In this document: positions 51,944-60,727 of the stretch, in pieces
How the letters are laid out: the number at the start of each line of letters is the position of its first letter
How positions within the stretch are numbered: position 1 is the first letter of the stretch
NCBI RefSeq assembly: GCF_011759605.1
Contig: NZ_JAAOYX010000002.1
Coordinates: 558,001-622,000 of the forward strand
DNA: 64,000 nt
Reading direction: 5' to 3'
Source of the DNA: Luteibacter sp. SG786
Lineage (GTDB): Bacteria; Pseudomonadota; Gammaproteobacteria; Xanthomonadales; Rhodanobacteraceae
The notes under the pieces: generated by a model
Told to the model about the DNA's origin: nothing
Seen by the model: the letters and a program-made list of their open reading frames with translations, nothing else
Database searches by the model: none
Position numbers and translations under genes: made by a program

Positions 51944-52480
51944 ATGAAGCAGACCAGGATCTTCCTGCGCACCGCGATCCCCGTCGCGGCCATGCTCGCA
52001 CTGGCGGGCTGCGCCCATGACCAGCCGTCCATGCACGCCGCCGCTCCCGGCCCCACGAAAGATGCCAAGGTGAGCTACGACGCCATGCCGGAAAGCGACG
52101 CCAACCGGTATCAGATGACGAAGAGCCAGCACACCTTCGGCGCACAGCCCATCGACAATCCGCCGCCGGTGTATCCGCCCGAACTGGTATCGGCGAACCT
52201 CGCCGCCACGATCCACGCCAAGGTGATCGTCGACGGCGAGGGCAAGGTCACCGACGTGCGCGACCTCGACACCATGGGCGGCGAACACCACGCGGCGTTC
52301 TTCGCGGCGGTGCGGGATGCGGTGCTCCGTTGGCGCTATACGCCCATGACGGTCGTACAGGACCACGAGGACGCCAAGGGCAACTTCAATACGACGCGCA
52401 CCACCGCACCTTTCAGCCTCGACTACGCGTTCCGCTTCGAGCTGAAAGACGGCGTGCCTTCGGTATCGGCAACGCGTTAA
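51944..52480 (+). CDS. TonB C-terminal-domain lipoprotein
   Basis: 178 residues with lipobox LAGC (Cys23). After a short linker comes a TonB-type domain: DNPPPVYPPELVSANLAATIHAKVIVDGEGKVTDVRDLDTMGG and WRYTPM. No TM anchor or Pro-rich stalk of TonB is present, so it is not an energy transducer itself; it may contact periplasmic partners. The stop overlaps the convergent DUF4440 gene (TTAA at 52477-52480). Confidence 0.85.
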   Translation: MKQTRIFLRTAIPVAAMLALAGCAHDQPSMHAAAPGPTKDAKVSYDAMPESDANRYQMTKSQHTFGAQPIDNPPPVYPPELVSANLAATIHAKVIVDGEGKVTDVRDLDTMGGEHHAAFFAAVRDAVLRWRYTPMTVVQDHEDAKGNFNTTRTTAPFSLDYAFRFELKDGVPSVSATR

Positions 52481-53253
52481 GGCAGGCGCTGCGCGCGTTC
52501 GCTCACGGTGCCGTTTTCATAGACTGCCAGCGCGCCTGCCTTGCCTTCGCTGCCCACGTCGAACTGGAAGCGCAGATCGCGTTCCTTCGCGAAGAATCGG
52601 TTTGCCGCTTCAGGGTAGAGGGTGACGATCAGATTGCCCGCGGTCAGCTTCAGGTGATCGCCCTCCACCACCACCACGATGTCGCCCACGTGCGGCGACC
52701 GGTACCGGCCCGTGAACGCAGCAAGCGCGGAGGCGGGCAAGTTGAACGTACGGGCGGGGGGCGTATAGGTGGCTGGTCCGTGGTCGTAGCTGAGCACGCG
52801 ATGCATCCGCCATTGCCCGCCGTCGAGCTTCCAGAGGGTGGTGAACTCGGCTTGTCCGTCGAGGCGTTCGGGACTTCCTACATGGGTGACGTAGAAGAAG
52901 TGGTGTCCGGTAAGAAGGCCGTAGCCGCCCTTCATGGGATGGAACGCGACGCTCTTCTCGTCCGCGACGCGTCTTAGGTGCATCTTCGGATCGCCGCAAG
53001 GACCTTTGCGTAGCGATTCGATCAACGCTTCGCGGCCGGCGGTAAGGCCACCCTTGTCGTGGTAGAACTCGACATTCTCGGTGATGAATCCATCCATCGC
53101 CTGTAGATCGCAGGCGTTGTATGCCTGCCAGAACTTCGCATCCACGGCGCGGATACGGGATTCGTCATCATCAGCGGCATGCGCCGGTAAGGAAAGCATC
53201 GCGACGGCGCAAAAGCCCAGAGCCTGCAACAGGCGGGTGCTTTTACTTTGCAT
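52477..53253 (-). CDS. DUF4440 (SnoaL/NTF2-like) exported protein with DUF3471-like C terminus
   Basis: 258 residues from the ATG at 53253. A signal peptide (ALGFCAVAMLSLPAHAA) precedes an NTF2-like domain: RIRAVDAKFWQAYNACDLQAMDGFITENVEFYHDKGG...LWKLDGGQWRMHRVLSYDHG. A C-terminal domain of about 90 residues (FTGRYRSPHVGDIVVVVEGDHLKLTAG) resembles DUF3471, often fused to beta-lactamase-like enzymes. It is downstream of the TolC gene. No catalytic motif identified. Confidence 0.85.
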   Translation of the reverse strand: MQSKSTRLLQALGFCAVAMLSLPAHAADDDESRIRAVDAKFWQAYNACDLQAMDGFITENVEFYHDKGGLTAGREALIESLRKGPCGDPKMHLRRVADEKSVAFHPMKGGYGLLTGHHFFYVTHVGSPERLDGQAEFTTLWKLDGGQWRMHRVLSYDHGPATYTPPARTFNLPASALAAFTGRYRSPHVGDIVVVVEGDHLKLTAGNLIVTLYPEAANRFFAKERDLRFQFDVGSEGKAGALAVYENGTVSERAQRLP

Positions 53254-53291
53254 CTCTTCATCCTTTTTTGGCGGCCGGCACCCGGCCAATA

Positions 53292-54653
53292 TCACTGAAG
53301 CAACCGGTTGATGTCCTCGACGTCCTTCAGCGTGGCCGCGCCCACGGTGCGCTTGAGGAGGAGCTTGTTGAGGATGAACTGATGGCGCAGGGCGGTGTAC
53401 TGACTGCGGATCTCCGCCACCGTCTGGATCGCCACCACCACGTTGGTGAGGCTCTGTGTACCGATGTCGTAGCCGGCGCGCATGGAGGCCAGAGCCTTCT
53501 TCGCGGCATCGACGGCGTTGCGTGCATCGTTCACCTGGCCGATGCCCGTCTCCACCAGATTGAAGTAGTTGTACGCGTCGCGCGCCGTCTGGCGGCGCAC
53601 CGTTTCCAGCTGTCCCTGGTCGGCATCGCGTTGGGAGATGGCCTGGCGAACCTGTGACTGGGTAAGGCCCCCGCTGAAAAGCGGCACCGAAAGCACGAGG
53701 CCCACCGTCGTGTTGCCGGTGCCATAGCTCGCGCTCCCCGGAAGCCGGTTCGACCACGCGCCGGCCTTGTCGTAACCCACCGACAGGTTCACCGTGGGAA
53801 GGTGGCCGGCACGCGCGGCATTGATCGAATGCTCGTCGGCATGGACGAGGTGCGACGCCGCGAGCACGGCCGGGCTCTGCGCCATCGCCTGCTGTACCCA
53901 TGCATCGGCGTTGTCGGGCGTCGGTTTTTCCATGGGCAGGTCGTCGCGCAAGGTCTTGAGGGTGCCCGGTTCCTTGCCGGTCAGCTGCTGGAGGGCACGG
54001 CGCGCGTCCCTCAGCGAGTTTTCCGCATCGACGCGGGACGACTTGATATAGAGGTAATACGCCTGCGACTGCGTGAGGTCCGCCTCGGGCGCCAGACCCT
54101 GCTGGAACATCGTGGTGGCCTGGTCATACTGCTGCTTGTACGCGTCCTCGTAGGAACGGAACACCTCCACTTGGTCTTGCGCAACGAGCACCCGGAAATA
54201 CGCCGATGTCGCGCGGACGTAGAGGTCCTGCAATTCGCCTTCGTAGGTCGCATCCTGCGATTCGGCCGTCAGCTTGGCCTGGCGCTCGCGTGCGAATTTC
54301 GAAAGGTCGACCACCGTTTGATTGAGGTTGAGCGACAAGTCGCGCTGGCGGCTATGGCCGCCACCCGCAACAACCTCGGGATTGCCGTTGTTGTCGTTCA
54401 CGACGCCGGCGTTGCCGGGGTGGAACTGTTGCAGGCTGAGCCCCGCCGACAGCTGCGGAAGCAGCGCGGCCCGCGCTTGCGGCACGCCCTCCGCTACCAC
54501 CTGGCGCTGCGCACTGGCCGTGGCAAGCACGGGATCGTTGGCCACCGCCTCGCGGTAGATGTCGAGGAGATCCTCGGCACGGGCCGCGACGGGCACGCCG
54601 CCGGCAAGTGCCAGCAACAGGCCGAGGCACGTGGTTAGCTTCCGCTTCTGCAT
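53292..54653 (-). CDS. tolC: TolC-family outer-membrane channel
   Basis: 453 residues. A signal peptide (about residues 1-27) is followed by the TolC fold: DLLDIYREAVANDPVLATASAQRQVVAEGVPQARAALLPQL at the start, and repeated long helices with VSVPLFSGG (LPLFxGG motif). There is no lipobox, so this is a TolC rather than an OprM-type protein. It forms the trimeric exit duct for type I secretion and efflux. Two MacB-like permeases lie upstream. Confidence 0.93.
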   Translation of the reverse strand: MQKRKLTTCLGLLLALAGGVPVAARAEDLLDIYREAVANDPVLATASAQRQVVAEGVPQARAALLPQLSAGLSLQQFHPGNAGVVNDNNGNPEVVAGGGHSRQRDLSLNLNQTVVDLSKFARERQAKLTAESQDATYEGELQDLYVRATSAYFRVLVAQDQVEVFRSYEDAYKQQYDQATTMFQQGLAPEADLTQSQAYYLYIKSSRVDAENSLRDARRALQQLTGKEPGTLKTLRDDLPMEKPTPDNADAWVQQAMAQSPAVLAASHLVHADEHSINAARAGHLPTVNLSVGYDKAGAWSNRLPGSASYGTGNTTVGLVLSVPLFSGGLTQSQVRQAISQRDADQGQLETVRRQTARDAYNYFNLVETGIGQVNDARNAVDAAKKALASMRAGYDIGTQSLTNVVVAIQTVAEIRSQYTALRHQFILNKLLLKRTVGAATLKDVEDINRLLQ

Positions 54654-54811
54654 GTCTACCCCTATGACGTACGTATCGATGGGGCCGGATCAGCAAGAAG
54701 CGTGCCGGATGCCGGAAACGACCGACGCGCGCAATGCGGGCCGCCCGAGGCGCGCCGCGTCCGCCGCGGAACCTGTCCGCGGACGCCGAGCGCGGACACC
54801 CTCGGTCACCA

Positions 54812-56032
54812 TCAGGCGGAACGCATCGCCGCAACGGGCGGAACGGCGGCCGCGCGCAGCGCGGGTGCGAGCACGGCCAGTTGGCCGAGCGCCCACAGCG
54901 TCACCGCGCCGACAGGCAGGTACCACGCGGGAAGACGCGGCAACTCGTAGAACTTCATCAGGCCGGCATTGATGCCGAAGGCCAGGACCATGCCGAGCGC
55001 GATGCCGATGGTGACGATGAGGAAGTTTTCGATCTGGAAATAGCGCAGGATGTCGCCGCTTGTAGCGCCCAGGGCACGGCGCACGCCGATCTGCTTCCTG
55101 CGCTGCGCCACCCAGAAGCTCGCAAGGCCCACGATGCCGAGCGCCGTCGTGCCCAGCAATGCGACCACCACGCCGGCCAGCAATCCGGCCATGACGCGGG
55201 AAGCCAGGAAATAGGAGTGGCGCAACTCGGCGATGGTCCGGCTTTGCGCCTGATCCAGCACCGCCTCGGGCGCGGCCTTGAGCACCGCCTCCCTGGCGCG
55301 CGCCATGACACCGGGCAGGTCGGCCGGATCGGCGCGCACCAGGTACCTGCCGGCGAACTGCGGCCCGGGCTGGGCGGGAACGTACACCGACCAGTCGGGA
55401 TCTTTTGCTTCCCCGCCACCGGGCTCCGGCACAGCCAGGTGATCCAGCACCCCGATCACACGGAAGGTGTCGCCACTCCAGAAGGTCTTTCCGAGCGGGT
55501 TCTCGCCGGGCCAGAAGTGCTCGGCCAACGCGCGCGTGATCACGACCGGCGGATCCTTCGGCACGAACGTGCCGACCGGGGCATATTCCTCCTGCGTCGG
55601 AAAGCGCCCGGCGACGAGACGCAGCCCGAATGCCTCCGCCGAACCCGGGCTCGCGAGATAGAACTCCACGACACCGCCGAACTGAGCCTTGTCCGCGTCG
55701 AGGAACACGCCGGCACGCCCGGCGTGCTGGCTGAAGGGCACAGCGTTCACGACAGTTGCCGCGCGTACGCCGGCTATCCCACGCAACGCCGACAGCACGC
55801 GCGCATTGAGATCGGTGGCCTGCTCCGGGTCGAAGCCGTCGAGCTTGAGGGTGCCCAGTGCGTCTTCGTCGACGCCGCTGACGATATGCATCGCCTGCAC
55901 GCGCTGCATGATGAGGAAACATGCATTGCACAGCACCGCGCATGCCAGCGCGATCTCCAGGGCGATGAGCACGGTGGCGATGCGGTGCTTGCGGAGCGCG
56001 GCGAGAACAGGTTGGACCTGCACCATGGTCAT
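54812..56032 (-). CDS. MacB-like ABC transporter permease (FtsX domain)
   Basis: 406 residues. One N-terminal membrane helix (HRIATVLIALEIALACAVLC), a large periplasmic domain (about 60-280) and three C-terminal helices form the FtsX domain (VMAGLLAGVVVALLGTTALG, GIVGLASFWVAQRRKQIGVRRALGATSGDILRYF). It is preceded by another permease ending 1 base upstream. No ATPase gene is adjacent. Confidence 0.9.
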   Translation of the reverse strand: MTMVQVQPVLAALRKHRIATVLIALEIALACAVLCNACFLIMQRVQAMHIVSGVDEDALGTLKLDGFDPEQATDLNARVLSALRGIAGVRAATVVNAVPFSQHAGRAGVFLDADKAQFGGVVEFYLASPGSAEAFGLRLVAGRFPTQEEYAPVGTFVPKDPPVVITRALAEHFWPGENPLGKTFWSGDTFRVIGVLDHLAVPEPGGGEAKDPDWSVYVPAQPGPQFAGRYLVRADPADLPGVMARAREAVLKAAPEAVLDQAQSRTIAELRHSYFLASRVMAGLLAGVVVALLGTTALGIVGLASFWVAQRRKQIGVRRALGATSGDILRYFQIENFLIVTIGIALGMVLAFGINAGLMKFYELPRLPAWYLPVGAVTLWALGQLAVLAPALRAAAVPPVAAMRSA

Positions 56033-56033
56033 G

Positions 56034-57353
56034 TCAGATCACCTTCAACTGCAGTGCAGGCTCGACAAGGCTCGCGCGCAGGGCCGGCAGCAAGCCGGCG
56101 AGCAGGCTGACGCCCACCGAAAGCGCGAAGGTCGTGAGGAACATCGACACGTCGAGGTGAATGAAATCGGCATAGGGCACCGGCTGCCGACGTACGAGTG
56201 CGAGTCCCAGCAGGGTGAGCAACAAGCCGCCCACGCCACCGACGACTCCAATGACGCCCGCCTCCACCAGGTATTGCGCGAAGACGGTTCGGCGCGTGGC
56301 GCCGAGAGCCCGGCGCAGGCCGATCTCTCCACCGCGGCGCAGGAACTTGGCCAGGAGCAGGCCCACCACGTTGCACAGGCAAATGACCAGGAAGGCGAAC
56401 GCCAGCATGGTCTGGAGCTTCACGTCGTTGGGGACCACGCCGTTGAAGTCCAGCCACTCCATGAGCGACCGCATCCGGTTGTTGTTCCCCAGCTTGATGC
56501 GCCCCAGGGCCTGCTGTTGCGCCGCATAGTCGTCGAGATAACGGCGATAGGCGGCCACCTTGGTCGCGTCGCCCAACTGCACCCATAGCGCCACCCATAC
56601 GCATGGCGAATTCTGCAGGTGGCCGGGTGTGGGCGGCATGGCCCAGCAGGTGAACTGCTGGAAGTTGCCGTCGTTGATTTCCAGCGCCGTGTTCAGCGGC
56701 GTGACCACGTCTTCGGGCTTGCTGTAGAAGTCCGCCGTGTCGCCGTTGGAAAAGCGCCCGCCCCTCACGTCGTAAAACAGCGGGGACGGCCGCCAGGGCG
56801 CCAGCACACCGACGATGCGAACGTCCTTGCCGCGCAGCCGCAGCGTGCGGCCGACACTGTTGGCACCGGCGAAGAGCTTTTCGTTCAGATCCGAGGAAAT
56901 GACGGCCACGCGGGCCCGTGCCTCGTCGTCCTCCGCGCTCCAGCCCCTGCCGTAGCGGAACGGAACGTCGAACATCGGGAAGAAGTCCGCGGTGGTGGAC
57001 AGCATGGGCAGCATCAGGGGCGGCAACGTGGTTTCCGGCGCCTCCAGCTTCACCGGGCTGTTGACGATCAATGCCTGCCGATCTGCCTTGCGCGAGCTCC
57101 ACAGGTCGATGGCCGTCCGGTAATCGAGCACGTCGTAAGGCTCGCGTCCCTTGGATTCCGGGCTCACATCTATCTGGGGGTAATAAAGGTGCTGGCTGCG
57201 CCCGGGAAGCGGATCCCCCGCAAGCAGGTGCATCACCGTGAGCGTGGTCATGCTGGTCCCGATACCCACGGCGATGGCCAGCACCATCAAAGCCGTGAGC
57301 ATGGGGTTACGCCTCACATGGCGCAGTGCCAGTTCCAGGTAATAGCCGAGCAT
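56034..57353 (-). CDS. MacB-like ABC transporter permease (FtsX domain)
   Basis: 439 residues from the ATG at 57353. The start MLGYYLELALRHVRRNPMLTALMVLAIAVGIG is the first helix. The periplasmic domain (about 45-320) is followed by FtsX helices (FLVICLCNVVGLLLAKFLRRGGEIGLRRALGATRRTVFAQYLVEAG). It pairs with the downstream permease and with TolC (order permease-permease-TolC-DUF4440). Heterodimeric permeases would need an ATPase encoded elsewhere. Confidence 0.9.
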   Translation of the reverse strand: MLGYYLELALRHVRRNPMLTALMVLAIAVGIGTSMTTLTVMHLLAGDPLPGRSQHLYYPQIDVSPESKGREPYDVLDYRTAIDLWSSRKADRQALIVNSPVKLEAPETTLPPLMLPMLSTTADFFPMFDVPFRYGRGWSAEDDEARARVAVISSDLNEKLFAGANSVGRTLRLRGKDVRIVGVLAPWRPSPLFYDVRGGRFSNGDTADFYSKPEDVVTPLNTALEINDGNFQQFTCWAMPPTPGHLQNSPCVWVALWVQLGDATKVAAYRRYLDDYAAQQQALGRIKLGNNNRMRSLMEWLDFNGVVPNDVKLQTMLAFAFLVICLCNVVGLLLAKFLRRGGEIGLRRALGATRRTVFAQYLVEAGVIGVVGGVGGLLLTLLGLALVRRQPVPYADFIHLDVSMFLTTFALSVGVSLLAGLLPALRASLVEPALQLKVI

Positions 57354-57455
57354 GCGTACCCCCACGTCATGACGGCGACCAAGGTATACGCTCGGGCATG
57401 CCGGGAGATGTGCCATTGGCTCCCCAACTTCCGGCACATCTTCAGCTGCGGCAGG

Positions 57456-57896
57456 TCAGCCCGGGATGTTGGGCTCGACGAGCTGTGCCAGCTGCATCAG
57501 CGACTCCTGCCAACCGAGGTAGCAGGCTTCGGTCGGAATGACGTCGGGGATGCCCTCCTGCGTCACCTCGAGCGCGGTACCCACGCTCACCGCCGTCATG
57601 GTCACGGTGGTGACCATCTCGCCCGGGAGGTTCGCGTCTTCGAACACGTCGGTATAGCGAAGCCGCTTGCCCGGCTCCAGTTCGAGGTACTTGCCGCCGA
57701 AAGCGTGGCCGTTACCCGTGCTGAAGTTGGTGAACGCCATACGGAAGCTGCCCCCGACCGTCGCGTCCATCTCGAAGACCTTGCAGGTAAACCCGTACGG
57801 CGGCAGCCACTTGGCCATGGCGTCGGGATCGGTGAAGGCCTTGAACAGGCGCTCGGGGGTGGTGCGCAGGACGCGATGCAGGTTGACGGTACCCAT
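57456..57896 (-). CDS. SRPBCC/AHSA1 family protein
   Basis: 146 residues. The helix-grip fold starts TVNLHRVLRTTPERLFKAFTDPDAMAKWLPPYGFTCKVFEMDATVGGSFRMAF, as in Aha1-like/polyketide cyclase-type proteins. A hydrophobic cavity is formed by the strands and the C-terminal helix (CYLGWQESLMQLAQLVEP). The role is undefined; many relatives bind small hydrophobic ligands. Confidence 0.92.
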   Translation of the reverse strand: MGTVNLHRVLRTTPERLFKAFTDPDAMAKWLPPYGFTCKVFEMDATVGGSFRMAFTNFSTGNGHAFGGKYLELEPGKRLRYTDVFEDANLPGEMVTTVTMTAVSVGTALEVTQEGIPDVIPTEACYLGWQESLMQLAQLVEPNIPG

Positions 57897-57998
57897 GGTT
57901 TCACCTCGATACGATGGCAGAGGAAGGCCCTCTGACTGTACCGTCGAACGGGCGCTCCCGATTTCGACATGAGCCGGGGCGCCGCATCGACGCCTATC

Positions 57999-58508
57999 TC
58001 AGTAGGCGTCGTAGGTCCTGTACCTTGCCCTGAGCCATTCCGCCCAGCGCGCCGCCCGGGCCATCACGGCCTGCCGGTATTCGGCGTTGTACCTGGGAGT
58101 ACGGGAATGGTAATCGGCGATACGGGTCCAGAGGTCGCCGCCGTCCTTCACGATATGCGTGCGGATACGCCACGCGGCCAGTTCGTAGGGATAGCAGCCG
58201 GCGCCGGAGACGTCCTGTTCCGAGATGCCGTATTTCCGTAGTTCGCCCAGGTAGGCCGTGTTGAATTGCATCGCACCGAGATCGTAGGTGCCGTTATGGT
58301 TCTTCACGCGAAGACCGGGCCGGCCGCCTTCCTGTTCCGCCACGGCCAGCATGGCGTTGACCGGAATCTGGTACTTCACCGCGGCCACGATCGAACAGAC
58401 GATACGTTCCTGCGCGGGTGCCGCGTGCGAGGACGGCGCGCACGCGGCACTCAGCACGACGAGTGCTGCGACGACGAGGCGGCGCCAGGTGGCCGGAAAC
58501 ATGGTCAT
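57999..58508 (-). CDS. VirB1/PilT-like lytic transglycosylase
   Basis: 169 residues; an alternative Met lies 2 codons in. The N terminus carries an export signal (VVAALVVLSAACAPSSHAA), possibly a lipoprotein (SAAC). The catalytic domain has AVAEQEGGRPG with Glu60 as likely catalytic acid, NGTYDLGAMQFNT and CYPYELAAWRI...YHSRTPRYNAEYRQAV. It cleaves peptidoglycan to make room for a secretion or pilus apparatus. It lies 10 bases downstream of the VirB11-like gene, completing the cluster. Confidence 0.88.
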   Translation of the reverse strand: MTMFPATWRRLVVAALVVLSAACAPSSHAAPAQERIVCSIVAAVKYQIPVNAMLAVAEQEGGRPGLRVKNHNGTYDLGAMQFNTAYLGELRKYGISEQDVSGAGCYPYELAAWRIRTHIVKDGGDLWTRIADYHSRTPRYNAEYRQAVMARAARWAEWLRARYRTYDAY

Positions 58509-58518
58509 GGCCGCCGCG

Positions 58519-59607
58519 TCAGATCCTGAGCTTGAACTCGTTGCGCCCCGTACCCGTCTGCAGGCGGAGCACGTTGAGGGTGTAACGCTCGTTCATATAG
58601 CCGGTGACTTCGCAGATCTCGCTCACCATGCGTCCAGGGGCCGCGGCGGTCTTCTCGATCACCACGATGAGATTGACGGCGCTGGCGATCATCCAGCCGA
58701 TGGCCTCCGGCGTGAAGCTCTGCGCCGCCGGGTCTTCGTAGATGTAGTGCGCCAGCTTCTGCAGGCCTTCCTCGGAGGAATTGGCGTGCATGGTGGCGAC
58801 GCCGCCCGGATGGCCGGAGTTCCAGCTCTTGAGCATGGTATATGCCTCGCCGCCGCGCACTTCCCCCACCACGATGCGGTCGGGGCGGAGACGCATGGTG
58901 ACGCGCAGCAACCGACGCATGTCGGCGTCCTTGCCCGTGCGCAGCAGCGCATGGTTCTGCGCCGTGACCTGCAGTTCCATCGTGTCTTCCAGCGCCACGA
59001 TGCGGTCGCGCGGGCACTGTTCGGCAATCTCGTGCAGGATCGCGTTGGTCAATGTGGTCTTGCCGCTACCGGTGCCGCCCACGATAAGGATGTTCTTGCG
59101 CAAGGCGACCGCTTCGCGAATCGCATCGACCGGGTGCTCGAAGCTGCGCTGCCGCCCAGCCGCCGCCTCGGCGGCCGAGCGTAACGGTGCCGCGCCTATC
59201 GGCTTGATGATGCCGTTGTCCTTGTAGTCGCCGAGCGAGAACACCGCGGGCGAGCGCTTGCGCAGTGCGAACGTCGGCGCGGTCACCAGCGGCGGAAGCA
59301 GCCCCGCGATGCGCGAGCCGTCGAGCGGGAATTCTCCCTCGATGATCGACTCGGTAGCTGGGATGGGCGAGGTCTGCAAGCTGCCGGCCAGACGAAGGAT
59401 GGCCGCGGCCTGGTCCTCGGGAAAGGCCGGATCGACGAGGCACATGCCCGCCTTGTGCGACTCGATCCACAGCTTGCCATCGGGGTTGACGATGACTTCG
59501 ACCACGTCGGTGTCGTCGAGGGCTTCGAGGATGACGGGTCCACACGCGGCGCGCAGGGCCGCCAGGTCATTTTCGCGCAGGTCCTGCGCAGCGGATGAAA
59601 CGTTCAT
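58519..59607 (-). CDS. VirB11/TrbB/TadA-like secretion ATPase
   Basis: 362 residues. The N-terminal domain (about 20-130) precedes Walker A GGTGSGKT (177-184), an Asp box (IVALEDTMEL), Walker B-like DRIVVGEVRGGEAYTMLKSWNSGHPGG and the His box VATMHANS. This pattern is shared by VirB11 and TrbB of conjugation systems and by TadA of Flp pili. It does not carry the four-Cys zinc motif of PilB/GspE. In R64-like clusters this place is held by pilin and other genes, so it is unusual here. Confidence 0.9.
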   Translation of the reverse strand: MNVSSAAQDLRENDLAALRAACGPVILEALDDTDVVEVIVNPDGKLWIESHKAGMCLVDPAFPEDQAAAILRLAGSLQTSPIPATESIIEGEFPLDGSRIAGLLPPLVTAPTFALRKRSPAVFSLGDYKDNGIIKPIGAAPLRSAAEAAAGRQRSFEHPVDAIREAVALRKNILIVGGTGSGKTTLTNAILHEIAEQCPRDRIVALEDTMELQVTAQNHALLRTGKDADMRRLLRVTMRLRPDRIVVGEVRGGEAYTMLKSWNSGHPGGVATMHANSSEEGLQKLAHYIYEDPAAQSFTPEAIGWMIASAVNLIVVIEKTAAAPGRMVSEICEVTGYMNERYTLNVLRLQTGTGRNEFKLRI

Positions 59608-59635
59608 GGAAATAATCTCGATAGGAAAGGATGAT

Positions 59636-60727
59636 TTAACCGGCCGGCTGCGAGACGGACTGCTGGATGGTGTTCTCGATGTCGGACACCGCCGTCACCA
59701 CCAGCACGAGCATGCCGCCCATCAGCAGGATCGACGCCAGCAGGAATCCGCGCGCGGCCGCCTGCACCTTGGCGATGGTCTCGTCGAGCCAGTGCCGTGC
59801 GAACTTGGCCATCGACTGGTCGAAACCCTGCAGTCGCGACAGCAGGCGCAGGTAGCTGATCGCCTCGCCGTCGGGGAAGTTGTAACCGGTGTCGCGCAGC
59901 GCATCGCCGAAGCCGGAGCCCGCCGCGATGTTTTCCAGCGTGGCCTCGATACGGTCGCGCAGCCATCGCGAGCCGGCCCGTTCGAGAAGCAGCTCCAACG
60001 CCGATTGCAGCATCATGCCCGAGCGGATCAGCAGCGAGACGTTGAGCATGAAGATGCTGCCGTGGATCGTTCGATAGAGCGACCACGGTGGAAAGCGGTC
60101 CACCACGGTTCGTACGGGTCCGCCCAACAAGGGAAGCGAAAGCCCGATACCGACGGCCAGGATCAGGATGAATGCGAGCGCATAGAGGCCCCATTCATTG
60201 ACGAAGGTGCCCAGTTCGTAGAGGAAATACGCGGCGCCCGACCACGTCTGCGGATTGGAGATGGCCGAGAGCTTCGGCACCAGGCTGCCCGCCACGATAT
60301 GCAACAGCACGCATAGCATGGCCAGCAGCACCACCGGGTAGATGGAGGCACCGATGATCGCACCACGGATCTTGGAGCCGGCCTCGATCATGGCGATGGC
60401 ATCCTGGAACGCGCTGCGCATGTCACCGGATTGCTCGCCGGCGGCGATCACCGCCACCTCGTTCGCGTTCACCCAGGGACGCAGACCTTCGGCCAACGTG
60501 CTGCCCTGGCTCACGGCCTCGTAGCAACTGTCGAGAATGATGGCGTACCCGTTCCCCGGCTTCTTGCCTTCCTCGCTGGCGACGTTGTACATCTCGCGCA
60601 GCGCGTCGATCAGCATGATGCGGTTTTCCAGCATCATGGTGAGGTGGCCATAGAAGCGTATGCGCTTCTTCGCTCCAAACTGGAACTTGGCCATCTTGTG
60701 GTTCAGTCGTTCGAGTGCGCTGCTCAT
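59636..60727 (-). CDS. pilR: Type IVb pilus inner-membrane platform protein (PilR/PilC/GspF family)
   Basis: 363 residues. Two homologous T2SSF domains are visible: KKRIRFYGHLTMMLENRIMLIDALREMYNVASEE...GSTLAEGLRPWVNANEVAVIAAGEQSGDMRSAFQDA and SLYRTIHGSIFMLNVSLLIRSGMMLQSALE. Three membrane helices are present. This is the PilR (R64) / GspF-type assembly platform. The start overlaps the ATPase stop by 4 bases (ATGA). Confidence 0.92.
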   Translation of the reverse strand: MSSALERLNHKMAKFQFGAKKRIRFYGHLTMMLENRIMLIDALREMYNVASEEGKKPGNGYAIILDSCYEAVSQGSTLAEGLRPWVNANEVAVIAAGEQSGDMRSAFQDAIAMIEAGSKIRGAIIGASIYPVVLLAMLCVLLHIVAGSLVPKLSAISNPQTWSGAAYFLYELGTFVNEWGLYALAFILILAVGIGLSLPLLGGPVRTVVDRFPPWSLYRTIHGSIFMLNVSLLIRSGMMLQSALELLLERAGSRWLRDRIEATLENIAAGSGFGDALRDTGYNFPDGEAISYLRLLSRLQGFDQSMAKFARHWLDETIAKVQAAARGFLLASILLMGGMLVLVVTAVSDIENTIQQSVSQPAG

